Shown here piece by piece: positions 38,321-47,001 of a stretch of DNA of 48,491 nt. A program made the translations under genes and the position numbers. The first letter of the stretch is position 1. Each line of letters starts with the position of its first letter. The notes beneath the pieces were generated by a model. The model worked only from the letters and a program-made list of their open reading frames with translations, did not search any database and was not told the origin of the DNA. Origin of the DNA: Desulfococcaceae bacterium (lineage in GTDB: Bacteria; Desulfobacterota; Desulfobacteria; Desulfobacterales; Desulfosalsimonadaceae); the NCBI GenBank assembly GCA_030145385.1, contig JAQYVU010000027.1:1-48491 (forward strand), in the 5' to 3' direction.

Positions 38321-41113
38321 TCAGGCTTCATGCAAGACAAGTCCGGAAGGCAGCGATTCGCCAAAGATAGTGCTTTCTTCCATGGTTGCCATGGGTTTTA
38401 CGGAAGTTAAAAATTCCGTTTCCGCTTTTAAATCCATTTTAATCAGCCAGTGGATCACCTGATCCATTACAATCGGATCAAGATCACGCATGCGGTCGCC
38501 GGTTTTTCTTGCCATCTGGGCAAGTGCTGCGCCGACAGGCTTGGGGTTTGACCACTCTTTTTTCAGTATTTGTGAAATCCATGCCTCAACTTCTTTTGGC
38601 GGAACAACACGATCAACGGGACCGTACAGCAATTCCCGCGCACCAATTCTGGATAATGCCCATAAAAGCGGCGGACGGCTCTTTTTGGGGTGCAGTTCGG
38701 AAAGAAGACGTCTGCCGTATTCGATTTTATCTTTGACCGTCAGTCTTTCCATGTTGGCAACCGCCATCCAGATTTCAATCCGCTCCTGATTGGAAATTCT
38801 GACTTTGGTTCCTTTTTTCGGCATTAACAGCGTCCGCAGATCCTGAATAAATTGACGCTGTTTCCCGGATATCAGTCCGGCGGCAACCCGACGCCACAGG
38901 ATCCACCACTCATTATTGACCTGCGCATTTTTTTTATAGCAAATCCCCTGCTTATAAATTTTCCATAATGCTTGAATCCGCTGTTCATCCATTCCGTCAC
39001 CAAACCCCGGGCGCAGGCAATAACCGGCTAAATTCAGCCATCTGATTTCATGTTCGGTTGAAAATTTCCTGGTATCAATGACGTTAAGAAGTTCATCCCC
39101 CAATCTTCTAATCAGCGCAAGAGGCCATTTTTCTTTCGACCGGCCGACACTCCTGGAAATTGTTTTCATTAATTGAATCAATGCCGCCGGATCGACATTG
39201 GGTGAAAATGATGATTGGATATCAGAAACCGCAGAATCGATGATTGCGGAATCAAAAACTTCATAATCCAGAACTTCAGGTTTTCCGGCAGTATCTCTTA
39301 GCTGAAACTGCAGTCTCCAGCGGTGGGAAGTGGAAAGAGAGCGGCACCATAAAAACAGAACCCCCATCTCGCTGAACTCAGCTTCGACCTGTATGGGAAT
39401 TTCCTTTTTTGACCCTTTCTGGCCGAACTGGATGACCGTCTGAAGCGGCGGCAAGGGGGTTAACGTATCATCTATTGGAATCAGATCACCGCTCCGGTCG
39501 CCGGAACGATAAGTGGAACTGTATAGATCAAAACTCACCGGCTGATTGGCCAGCACCTGGAATTTTTTATCCGGCAAGCTGATCTGAGACCCTTCATCAA
39601 GACCTCTTTCAACCAGACATACAGCTGATTTTTCGGCTTTCGCATCACCATTTTTTCTTTCAAAACCCAGATAATACGAACGGGCACTGCCGCTGCCTAC
39701 CCGGACACCTTTACCGATTTTAACGAGCCCGTAATAGGCGGCCCCAAGCGCGACCGCAAGATCCGGGGCAGAATTTTCAAGAACAGACGGCTGGCGGGAA
39801 CCGGCTTCGCCGAACCAGTGCCGCACGGAATCGGAAATTCTGTTTTGAATCAAAGAAGACTTTAACGATCCGCCGTTAAACAGAATGAAATCCGGAAACG
39901 GTTTTTTATCCAGAATTTTTTTTACATCATCCTTGTGCTTTTCTAAAAACAAACCAATATGACGCGTAATGGCCGGCTCGGTTTCATAGGGGAGTCCGAA
40001 CTCGGAAATTCCTTTTCGAATTTTTTTCGCCGCCGGATTATGGTTTTCGATCACCGGGAAAAAACCATCCATTAGAATCTCTTCTAATTTTGATCGTTGC
40101 AGCCGTGCGGTAAGCGTTCCGCCGATCAGACTGCTTCCTTCACCTATCATGGTGATGGTTTCAGAATCAACGCCGTCATTTAATATACTTTCCTTGGCCT
40201 GACGGCAAAGATGACAAAGGGTTTTCCAGCGATCGGAACTCAAATGACTGGATTGCTTAAATTGTTTTTCAACAAATCTTGCCAGGGCAAGATCAATATT
40301 ATCGCCGCCCAGTATTAAATGATCTCCAACGGCAATCCTTTCGAATCTTGGCGTTCCCTGGGTCTCACGCAGCGTAATCAATGTAAAATCACTGGTACCG
40401 CCGCCAACATCACAAACCAGAACCAGTTGTCCGGGTTTGATAAAATCCTGCCAGTTAAGTTCGTGCTTGATTAACCAGCTGTAAAATGCAGCCAGCGGCT
40501 CTTCCAGCAAGGTAACATTTCTCAAACCGGCGAGTTTAGATGCTTCGATGGTCAGGTCCCGGGCCACTTCGTCGAAGGATGCGGGAACGGTGATGATAAT
40601 CATCTGATTTTCAAGATAAAGTTCATCCTCATCACCCTTTGTGCTGTTCCACGACAAACGGATATGTTTCAGATAGGAAGCAGTTGCCTGTACCGGTGAT
40701 ATCTTATAAACATCATCACCGGAGCCCCAGGGCAGAATTTTTGCTCTTCTGTCTGCGTTCGAGTGACACAGCCAGCTCTTGGCTGATGACACGAGGCGGG
40801 ACGGAACCTTGCCCCCATGGTCCCTGGCAAATTTCCCGACAAAGTTCATCTCATCAGTGACCCAGGGAAGCCGGATCGAATCCTCGGCAATATCATATTT
40901 TCCGGGTATGTAACAAAAAGACGGAAGTACCGGCAATGGCGACAGTTCACCGGCACCGGTCAGCTGGGGGACTTTAAAGAGTTTAATCCCTCTGTTTTTT
41001 GCTGTATCTTCCGCAAGATCAACATAGGATACAGCAGAGTTGGTTGTACCAAGGTCAATGCCAATAATATATTTTTTGTTTTCAAAATCCAAGCTAATCC
41101 TGCTCCCGTACAT
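38321..41113 (-). CDS. Large Hsp70-family protein with helical C-terminus (DUF3731-like)
   Basis: 930 residues. An actin-like ATPase domain (about 1-480) has IIGIDLGTTNSAVSY, VCDVGGGTSDFTL and LFNGGSLKSSL. A reduced beta domain (about 490-640) replaces the usual peptide-binding domain. The last 290 residues are helical and resemble DUF3731, which accompanies such Hsp70s. Its start overlaps the upstream Hsp70 stop by 20 bases; a TTG at 41092, just after that stop with AGGA upstream, is an equally likely start. It shares the insertion S-S-A-K-S-W-L-C with its partner, so the two are paralogues. Substrate is unknown. Confidence 0.9.
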   Translation of the reverse strand: MYGSRISLDFENKKYIIGIDLGTTNSAVSYVDLAEDTAKNRGIKLFKVPQLTGAGELSPLPVLPSFCYIPGKYDIAEDSIRLPWVTDEMNFVGKFARDHGGKVPSRLVSSAKSWLCHSNADRRAKILPWGSGDDVYKISPVQATASYLKHIRLSWNSTKGDEDELYLENQMIIITVPASFDEVARDLTIEASKLAGLRNVTLLEEPLAAFYSWLIKHELNWQDFIKPGQLVLVCDVGGGTSDFTLITLRETQGTPRFERIAVGDHLILGGDNIDLALARFVEKQFKQSSHLSSDRWKTLCHLCRQAKESILNDGVDSETITMIGEGSSLIGGTLTARLQRSKLEEILMDGFFPVIENHNPAAKKIRKGISEFGLPYETEPAITRHIGLFLEKHKDDVKKILDKKPFPDFILFNGGSLKSSLIQNRISDSVRHWFGEAGSRQPSVLENSAPDLAVALGAAYYGLVKIGKGVRVGSGSARSYYLGFERKNGDAKAEKSAVCLVERGLDEGSQISLPDKKFQVLANQPVSFDLYSSTYRSGDRSGDLIPIDDTLTPLPPLQTVIQFGQKGSKKEIPIQVEAEFSEMGVLFLWCRSLSTSHRWRLQFQLRDTAGKPEVLDYEVFDSAIIDSAVSDIQSSFSPNVDPAALIQLMKTISRSVGRSKEKWPLALIRRLGDELLNVIDTRKFSTEHEIRWLNLAGYCLRPGFGDGMDEQRIQALWKIYKQGICYKKNAQVNNEWWILWRRVAAGLISGKQRQFIQDLRTLLMPKKGTKVRISNQERIEIWMAVANMERLTVKDKIEYGRRLLSELHPKKSRPPLLWALSRIGARELLYGPVDRVVPPKEVEAWISQILKKEWSNPKPVGAALAQMARKTGDRMRDLDPIVMDQVIHWLIKMDLKAETEFLTSVKPMATMEESTIFGESLPSGLVLHEA

Positions 41114-42947
41114 TAAATTCTAGTTTCCACTTTTGTTCAGCTTTGAAAGATTCTTCATCTTCGTCAGGCTGTTCGTGGACAGCCACACACCATAACTCCA
41201 GCGTTCCGATTTCCGTTACTTTAATTTCGAGTGAGACTCGCACAAACTGACCGTATTCCCCGTCAAGGGTTGTCTCAATAGAAGTAATTTCTTCGATTTC
41301 ATCCTGCCAGTCTTCAACAATTTCACCGGCAATATCCTTTTTACGGGTTGAAGAACCGAAAAAGTCAAACCGAACCGGTTCGCCGACAGCCAGGACAAAC
41401 TCCTGGTTTTTAAGGTTTATATCCGTGCCTTCTTCCATACCGAAAGACGCAACGCACAGTGCTTTTACCGGAACCGGCATACCCGGAACGGCCGGCATGG
41501 AAGCGGCAATACCGATATAATACGACCTTCCCAAGCCGCCGCGAATCCGAACGCCTCTGCCCCGACGGGCCAGGCCATAATACGCGGCGCCACGAGCAAC
41601 TGCAAGATCCAGGTCTTCTGAATTTATTTCCCGGATAGAATTTGATTCATCATTGGCGCCCCAGGAATCAAGAATGCCGGTGATATGTTTGCGGACTTTA
41701 TCGGACTTCATCACACCGCCATTAAACAAAACAGCGGTGGGCAATGCCATTGAATCATCAGTGTCGTTCTTCTGATGATTCAGGAAATTCGCAAGATGAC
41801 GTGAAACAGCCGGGTCGGATTCGTAAGACAAACCGGCCTCTGCAAGACCGATTTTCTGTGTTTTCATCGGTACTGACGAGATTTCACAGGCCGGGAAAAA
41901 TCCATTAATAATTGAATTTTCAATTTCTTTTTTGGATATGGATGATTTTATGGTGCCGCCGATCAGGCTGGACCCTCTTCCTAAAATGGTTACCGGATGT
42001 TCCTCTGTTTCCGGATCCGACAGAACTTTTTCTTTGGCCTTACGGCAGCTGTGGACCAGTCCGCGCATTTGCCAGGAATCCAGGCGAGTACCGGAATCCG
42101 CCATTTTTTTTGCAATCGAATATGCCAGTGCCAAATCCATGTTATCTCCGCCGACCAGCAAATGGTCACCGACTGCCACTCTTTCCAGTACTAAGTCACC
42201 GTTATCTTCATTAACATGAATCAGGCTAAAGTCACTGGTTCCGCCGCCCACATCACAAATAAGAATCCGGTCCCCTTTTTTTACTTTTTTTCTCCATTGA
42301 TCATTTGATGCTTCAATCCATGAATAAAAGGCCGCCTGGGGTTCTTCAAGCAGTGTGACATTGGAAAGTCCCGCCTGACGGGCTGCCTTAAGCGTCAGTT
42401 CACGTGCGACGGCATCAAAAGAGGCCGGAACCGTTAAAAAAATTTCCTGATTTTCAATTTTTAGCCTGTCATCGTCTGAAGCCATGAGATGATTCCACAC
42501 ATCACGAATGTGCTGAAGTATCAGCGAAGACGATTCAACCGGTGACATTTTGGATATGTCATCCGGACTGTCCCACGGCAAAACCGATTTATTCCTGTCG
42601 ATCATAACATTACAGAGCCAGGATTTACTCGACGAGATAAGACGCTGGGGAACTTCTGCCCCTCTATCCCGAGCAAATTCACCGACTATTTTTTTATTTT
42701 CACGATTCCACGGCAGCGACATGCCGCTGTCTGAAATTTCATGATTTGCCGGCAAATAGATAAACGACGGTAAAATATTTCGATTCTCTACCACCCCGTC
42801 ACTGATAACTTGCGGTATATCAAGAACCCTGATTTCAGGTTTCCGGTCGTCATGTTGCGGGTCTTCCGATATTGACGCTTCAGTATATGCAACAATACTG
42901 TTTGTGGTTCCCAAATCAATACCGATAATAAACTCTGGATTCAGCAC
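41094..42947 (-). CDS. Hsp70-family protein, partner of the larger paralogue
   Basis: 617 residues, close to DnaK in length but divergent. ATPase motifs are FIIGIDLGTTNSIVAY, LICDVGGGTSDFSL, LLEEPQAAFYSW and LFNGGVMKSDK. An insertion containing SSSKSWLC (about 109-116) is also in the neighbour and absent from DnaK. The C-terminal beta domain is short and lacks a DnaK-type helical lid. No DnaJ or GrpE gene is adjacent. It overlaps the larger Hsp70 and lies 117 bases after the DUF2760 gene on the same strand, indicating one operon. Confidence 0.92.
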   Translation of the reverse strand: MLNPEFIIGIDLGTTNSIVAYTEASISEDPQHDDRKPEIRVLDIPQVISDGVVENRNILPSFIYLPANHEISDSGMSLPWNRENKKIVGEFARDRGAEVPQRLISSSKSWLCNVMIDRNKSVLPWDSPDDISKMSPVESSSLILQHIRDVWNHLMASDDDRLKIENQEIFLTVPASFDAVARELTLKAARQAGLSNVTLLEEPQAAFYSWIEASNDQWRKKVKKGDRILICDVGGGTSDFSLIHVNEDNGDLVLERVAVGDHLLVGGDNMDLALAYSIAKKMADSGTRLDSWQMRGLVHSCRKAKEKVLSDPETEEHPVTILGRGSSLIGGTIKSSISKKEIENSIINGFFPACEISSVPMKTQKIGLAEAGLSYESDPAVSRHLANFLNHQKNDTDDSMALPTAVLFNGGVMKSDKVRKHITGILDSWGANDESNSIREINSEDLDLAVARGAAYYGLARRGRGVRIRGGLGRSYYIGIAASMPAVPGMPVPVKALCVASFGMEEGTDINLKNQEFVLAVGEPVRFDFFGSSTRKKDIAGEIVEDWQDEIEEITSIETTLDGEYGQFVRVSLEIKVTEIGTLELWCVAVHEQPDEDEESFKAEQKWKLEFNVREQD

Positions 42948-43064
42948 CCTTATACTCCTGATTTTTTTTATTGAACAGTCCGATAGCAGGCTGCGCGGTT
43001 TTATTCAAAAGACACCTTCTTTTAACATTGACGCAGCGGAGAATTACACCTGAAAAGATTTAAA

Positions 43065-43868
43065 TCACATAATTTCAACTTCGGCAGGGGCAAGTATACC
43101 CGGATCTTTTACCGCAGCTAATGTCGGCAGCTCAAGACGTGACGCACGCCACCCTTTATGTCGCAGCGTTCCCTGAAACGGCGGCTCACCGGTCACGTTC
43201 CCCGTCAGCTTGATGGTATTCGGATCAAAGTCGGCAGGAACAGAGATGGGGTCTCCTTCGTTCTGATCAATAACCGCTTTGGGGTTTAAATATTTTTTTA
43301 ATGAGTTCTTGCAGTTGTCCTGAATACTTCGGACTGCGGCGCCGATCTGCGCGTCTTCATACAAGCTGAGATCTTCGGAAAAAAAATCGATTAAACGCCC
43401 TTCCCGTTGAAGAACGGAAAGCAAGTGCAGGTAAAACCGTTTGTTTGTTTCCGCTAATTCCTTTTTTGTGATCACAGGCTCTGCGTCGGGGTCAGCTGAT
43501 AATTTATCTTTTTTCCCTTTTTTCTTTGGAGCGGCAACACGTTGATCAACAAGTTCGGATTTTCGAAGCAGCCGGGCGATGGAGCCTCTTAAAAAAAGCC
43601 ATAATATTAAGGCAAATATCACAAAAACAGATGATACGACAGGAATGTAGAAATTTTGTAAAATATTGATGACAGGCAAAACTTTTTCCAGACCGATTCT
43701 TAATTGTTCAGAATGAATGGAAGCATCCTCCAAAACCTGAATCGGCAAAGCGTTAAACAACAACCGAGCCCCATAGTAACCTGCTGCAATAAATAATATG
43801 GCAAGCAACATCATGAATATAAAAGACCATAACAAAATACGGCGGGAAAAAGATTTTATGACATTCAT
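43065..43868 (-). CDS. DUF2760 membrane protein
   Basis: 267 residues from the ATG at 43868, chosen for AGGAG 8 bases upstream; a TTG six codons earlier is inferior. Two transmembrane helices (about 10-32 and 68-92) flank a short loop, followed by a basic linker (AAPKKKGKKDK) and a cytoplasmic domain. The domain contains FYLHLLSVLQREGRLIDFFSEDLSLYEDAQIGAAVR, the core of DUF2760. The C-terminus is GTLRHKGWRASRLELPTL. The function is unknown. It is the first gene of the Hsp70 operon and could tether the chaperones to the membrane. Confidence 0.88.
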   Translation of the reverse strand: MNVIKSFSRRILLWSFIFMMLLAILFIAAGYYGARLLFNALPIQVLEDASIHSEQLRIGLEKVLPVINILQNFYIPVVSSVFVIFALILWLFLRGSIARLLRKSELVDQRVAAPKKKGKKDKLSADPDAEPVITKKELAETNKRFYLHLLSVLQREGRLIDFFSEDLSLYEDAQIGAAVRSIQDNCKNSLKKYLNPKAVIDQNEGDPISVPADFDPNTIKLTGNVTGEPPFQGTLRHKGWRASRLELPTLAAVKDPGILAPAEVEIM

Positions 43869-43886
43869 TGCAAATTCTCCTATCAA

Positions 43887-44292
43887 GTATCCTTAAGACC
43901 GGTAAAAATAAAAAAAAGATAAGGCGTTTATCCTGATTATCAACAAAAAAACTCCGCCCTGATTCATCATACGCATTATTTTATGTGTATTGTTAAAGCT
44001 TGAATAAACGGCATTTGTTAAATATATTGACCATCTGTGTCAAGAATCTTTTGATTTTGAAATACGCTAAGATTAAATTATTACAGAATAAAAACCCTAT
44101 GTTTCAAAGATTAAATAAAATTGCGGTTTTTGGAATTAATTTGGAAATAATATTGATACGCAACGCAAGCCGGATACGCTCTAAAAATTACCATATTTCG
44201 TTTTAAACAATTTAACAAACGATGATCGATTATGCTTGATAAAAAAAAAATTAATATGATAAGTTATTTTTCATTTAAAAAGGTGCCAGTAC
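43887..44292. other. Intergenic region upstream of the DUF2760 operon
   Basis: 406 AT-rich bases between divergent genes. A 68-codon frame at 44000-44206 starts with TTG, has no ribosome site and reads as basic low-complexity sequence, so I do not call it. No repeat or strong hairpin is visible. Confidence 0.5.
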
Positions 44293-44478
44293 ATGACAGT
44301 GACAAAAAATAAATTTGATTTTGAAATCGGTTATTTAGTAAAAAGCCCATGTAAAGAATGCCTTTATCGTAATAATCTGCCGAAATGCTCTGACGATTGC
44401 AGTTTACTTGATAAAATTCAGGTAATTCTGTCCAGGGGCATTTCCTGCACCGGAAAATACCCCTCCTCTAATTTCTAA
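44293..44478 (+). CDS. Small cysteine-rich protein
   Basis: 61 residues. Five cysteines: CKEC, then LPKCSDDC and a later SC. The pattern CxxC-x8-CxxxC resembles a metal- or Fe-S-binding knuckle. AAAGG lies upstream of the ATG. I recall similar short proteins in deltaproteobacteria with no known role, but cannot verify it. It has its own spacing (115 bases) before the next gene. Confidence 0.65.
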   Translation: MTVTKNKFDFEIGYLVKSPCKECLYRNNLPKCSDDCSLLDKIQVILSRGISCTGKYPSSNF

Positions 44479-44593
44479 AAAAGTCCGTTTCATTTAAAAA
44501 TATTAATACATGTAATTTAATTTTATTCATAAACATCTATTCTTTGCTCTGAAATTCACATTTGTTAAACTTGTTTAAGGAGAAAATTTTTTA

Positions 44594-45190
44594 ATGAAAA
44601 AAATTACTATTTTGTTAATGACGATAGGTTCCATTTTATTATTTTGTGTGAACAATTCTATGGCGAATGACTACAGTGTCAGACTTTCCGCCAACCAGTA
44701 TGCCCTTGATTCTGAATTTAACGGTGTATTTAATATGGCGGACAATATGTTAACGGCCGGAGTCAGTGGTGTATATGATAGTGATGATTACAAAATCTTA
44801 TTTTTGCAGGCTTTGGTCGGGAATGAAATTTTAGATGGATTTACCGGCGGGCTAGGATTTAAGGGAGCATGGGGTGAAGCGGAAAAGCGCTATATCGATG
44901 GTGATGTGCTTAATTTAGGTTTTACGTGTTACGCCAGTTATGATCTGTCAAAAACCGCTTTAAATAATTATCCTGTGATCCTGTCGTCAAGTTTATGTTT
45001 TTCACCAGAGCCGCTTTCATTCAGTGACACGAAAAAATTTGTTGAGATTTTGGCCGAATGCAGTTGGAAAGTTTTGGACCAGGCATCCCTGGTCTTAAAC
45101 TACCGGTATCTTGAAATCGATTTTAAGAACCATAAGAAATGGGAAAAATCAGACAGTGCCGGATACTTAGGGCTGAAATTTTTCTTTTAA
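44594..45190 (+). CDS. Secreted or outer-membrane beta-rich protein
   Basis: 198 residues. A clear signal peptide (MKKITILLMTIGSILLFCVNNSMA, cut near residue 24, given here in description only) is followed by about 170 residues of alternating beta-strand pattern ending in LGLKFFF, the aromatic terminus of many outer-membrane barrels (YfaZ-like in outline). AAGGAG lies upstream of the ATG. It ends in front of a strong bidirectional terminator. A small barrel is the best guess; no function can be given. Confidence 0.7.
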   Translation: MKKITILLMTIGSILLFCVNNSMANDYSVRLSANQYALDSEFNGVFNMADNMLTAGVSGVYDSDDYKILFLQALVGNEILDGFTGGLGFKGAWGEAEKRYIDGDVLNLGFTCYASYDLSKTALNNYPVILSSSLCFSPEPLSFSDTKKFVEILAECSWKVLDQASLVLNYRYLEIDFKNHKKWEKSDSAGYLGLKFFF

Positions 45191-45212
45191 TATTTTAAAA
45201 AAAAATTAAAAA

Positions 45213-45247
45213 AAGAAGCCCCGTGCCGGATCGGCACGGGGCTTCTT
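45213..45247. terminator. Strong bidirectional Rho-independent terminator
   Basis: A perfect 16-base GC-rich stem (AAGAAGCCCCGTGCCG with its complement) and a GAT loop lie between two convergent genes. The minus strand continues into a long T-run; the plus strand is followed by a shorter ACTTTT. Confidence 0.95.
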
Positions 45248-45274
45248 ACTTTTAAATATTATGAAATCCAGCTA

Positions 45275-45556
45275 TTAAATGGTCATGCTGTCCGCATTCT
45301 CCGCCAGAATCTTGGGGCCGATTCCTTTTATCTGCTCAAGGTCTGCAACGCTTTTAAAAAGTCCGTGTTCTTCCCGATATTGAACAATACTTTGTGCGAT
45401 CTTTTCACCAACTCCCTTTAACTGTGTCAACTCTTCAGCAGAAGCCGTATTAACATTGATTTTTCCATCTCCATCTGCGGCTAAAACACTACCGGAAAAG
45501 CCCAAAACAAATCCAATAACAGTTACCAAAACAATCAATCTTTTCATCTTTGTCAT
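45275..45556 (-). CDS. ComEA-like secreted helix-hairpin-helix protein
   Basis: 93 residues from the ATG at 45556 with GGGAG 6 bases upstream; longer starts are unsupported. A signal peptide or N-terminal anchor (about 4-24, ending VLAA) precedes the pattern KINVNTASAEELTQLKGVG, then EKIAQSI, and a second HhH with IKGIGPKILAENAD. ComEA proteins bind dsDNA non-specifically in the periplasm during DNA uptake. A PilT-like ATPase is nearby at the right edge, consistent with a type IV pilus/uptake role, although no comEC is seen. Confidence 0.88.
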   Translation of the reverse strand: MTKMKRLIVLVTVIGFVLGFSGSVLAADGDGKINVNTASAEELTQLKGVGEKIAQSIVQYREEHGLFKSVADLEQIKGIGPKILAENADSMTI

Positions 45557-45690
45557 TTTGATCTCCCTTTCATTTGTTGGTTGGTTTCCTGCTTTAATCG
45601 ATCGCAGTCTATCGTTTGAAAATAATATCAACGTTAATTTCAAATATTTTTAGGATTTAGTCAAGGCATTAGTAAAAAAAAACTAACATT

Positions 45691-46617
45691 TTATCCATTC
45701 ACACGATTTAGGAAATCAAGCTGATATGCCAGAATCTTTGACTTTTGCATATCATACCCTGTCTTCTCTGCCGCGGCAATGGGGCGCCAGTAGATATTTT
45801 CAATTTCCAATGGCCTTCCGGCATCATAATCAAGCTTCATGCTCGGGCTGTAATCAACCATCTGTTGCGTGGCATTCAACATTATTTCAGCAAAATTATC
45901 TTCAATTTCATATCCGCATACCCTGGCTCCCTGAATCACTTCCAGCATGATCTCGTTGACCATCGCCCGGGAGGATTTATTTTTCATGATCTGATCGGTT
46001 GTTGCATTTAAAATCACCGTTGATCCGTTGAACCCCATATTCCAGACCAATTTTTCCCATCGTGCCTTTCCAAGATTTTCTGCCAAATGAATGGGGATTG
46101 TCGCCTTGCCAAAAACATCTGCAATTTTTTGCAGCTCCGGGGTTATGCCGGCTGCCGGATTATCTTTTCGGTATTGCCCCAACCGGATACTGCCATAATC
46201 CAGGTGACGAATATGGCCGGGTCCGATTTTATTGCTGCATAAAAAACATAATCCACCGATAATCGTCGATGAAGGCACAATTTCAGAGATGTCTTTTTCA
46301 ATCCCCAAACCATTCTGGAGCGCCACGACAATGCCATTCTTTTTTATGGTATTCGGCAATATTGATTTCAGCTGATCATTATGTGTTGTTTTTAATGCAA
46401 CGATAATCACGTCACATTTCGGCATATCTTCGGAACGGCAATATGCGTTAACAGAGTCTAGTGCAAAATCACCGTTTTTAGATTCAACCAGCAGGCCATT
46501 GTTCCGCACATGCTCAAAATCACTTTTAAGCAGAAAGTGTACATCAAATCCGTTTTGAACGAGCAACGCCCCATAATATCCACCCACTGCACCTGTACCG
46601 ATTATCCCTATTCTCAC
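45691..46617 (-). CDS. panE: 2-dehydropantoate 2-reductase (PanE/ApbA family)
   Basis: 308 residues from GTG at 46617, with AGGAGG 4 bases upstream; a TTG ten codons earlier is less likely. The NADPH site is IGIIGTGAVGGYYG. The catalytic lysine is probably in LGKARWEKLVWNMGFNGSTVI, and the C-terminal ENIYWRPI holds the conserved Glu. It reduces ketopantoate to pantoate for CoA synthesis; PanE paralogues sometimes act on other 2-ketoacids, so substrate is moderately sure. It is monocistronic and divergent from the PilT-like gene. Confidence 0.88.
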   Translation of the reverse strand: MRIGIIGTGAVGGYYGALLVQNGFDVHFLLKSDFEHVRNNGLLVESKNGDFALDSVNAYCRSEDMPKCDVIIVALKTTHNDQLKSILPNTIKKNGIVVALQNGLGIEKDISEIVPSSTIIGGLCFLCSNKIGPGHIRHLDYGSIRLGQYRKDNPAAGITPELQKIADVFGKATIPIHLAENLGKARWEKLVWNMGFNGSTVILNATTDQIMKNKSSRAMVNEIMLEVIQGARVCGYEIEDNFAEIMLNATQQMVDYSPSMKLDYDAGRPLEIENIYWRPIAAAEKTGYDMQKSKILAYQLDFLNRVNG

Positions 46618-46647
46618 ATTTCCTCCTGACGTTATAGACCCTCTCAA

Positions 46648-47001
46648 GCTGTATAATCCATGTTTTAATGAACCGAAAAATCATGATTGTTGAAATTTTT
46701 TGTATTGAAATAAATATAAAGTGCAATAAAAAAACCAGGTGATTAAGACAAGTAAAACTTTTAATTTGCGGGTTCTCAAAAATCAAAAATTACGGATATG
46801 ATATGTACATTTATTTCTACCTGTAAACCGAAAAGATATCTTATGGTTTATTTTTATTGAAAAAATCGTTTAAATAATGATAAATAAATAAATTTACTTT
46901 TTTTGGAAATCTGATTTTTTAAGATCTGTTAATTTATCTTTTATATATTTACAATCAATGCTCTGTTTACAATATTTTTTGAGCAATGAGGAGGTCAATC
47001 A
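46648..47001. other. Divergent promoter region between panE and the PilT-like gene
   Basis: About 354 AT-rich bases. GGAGG at 46990-46994 is the ribosome site of the downstream gene. I see no strong promoter, repeat or open frame. Confidence 0.5.

Noticed and set aside
44000-44206. Plus-strand frame of 68 codons
   Set aside because: TTG start without ribosome site and basic, repetitive composition typical of AT-rich non-coding DNA.
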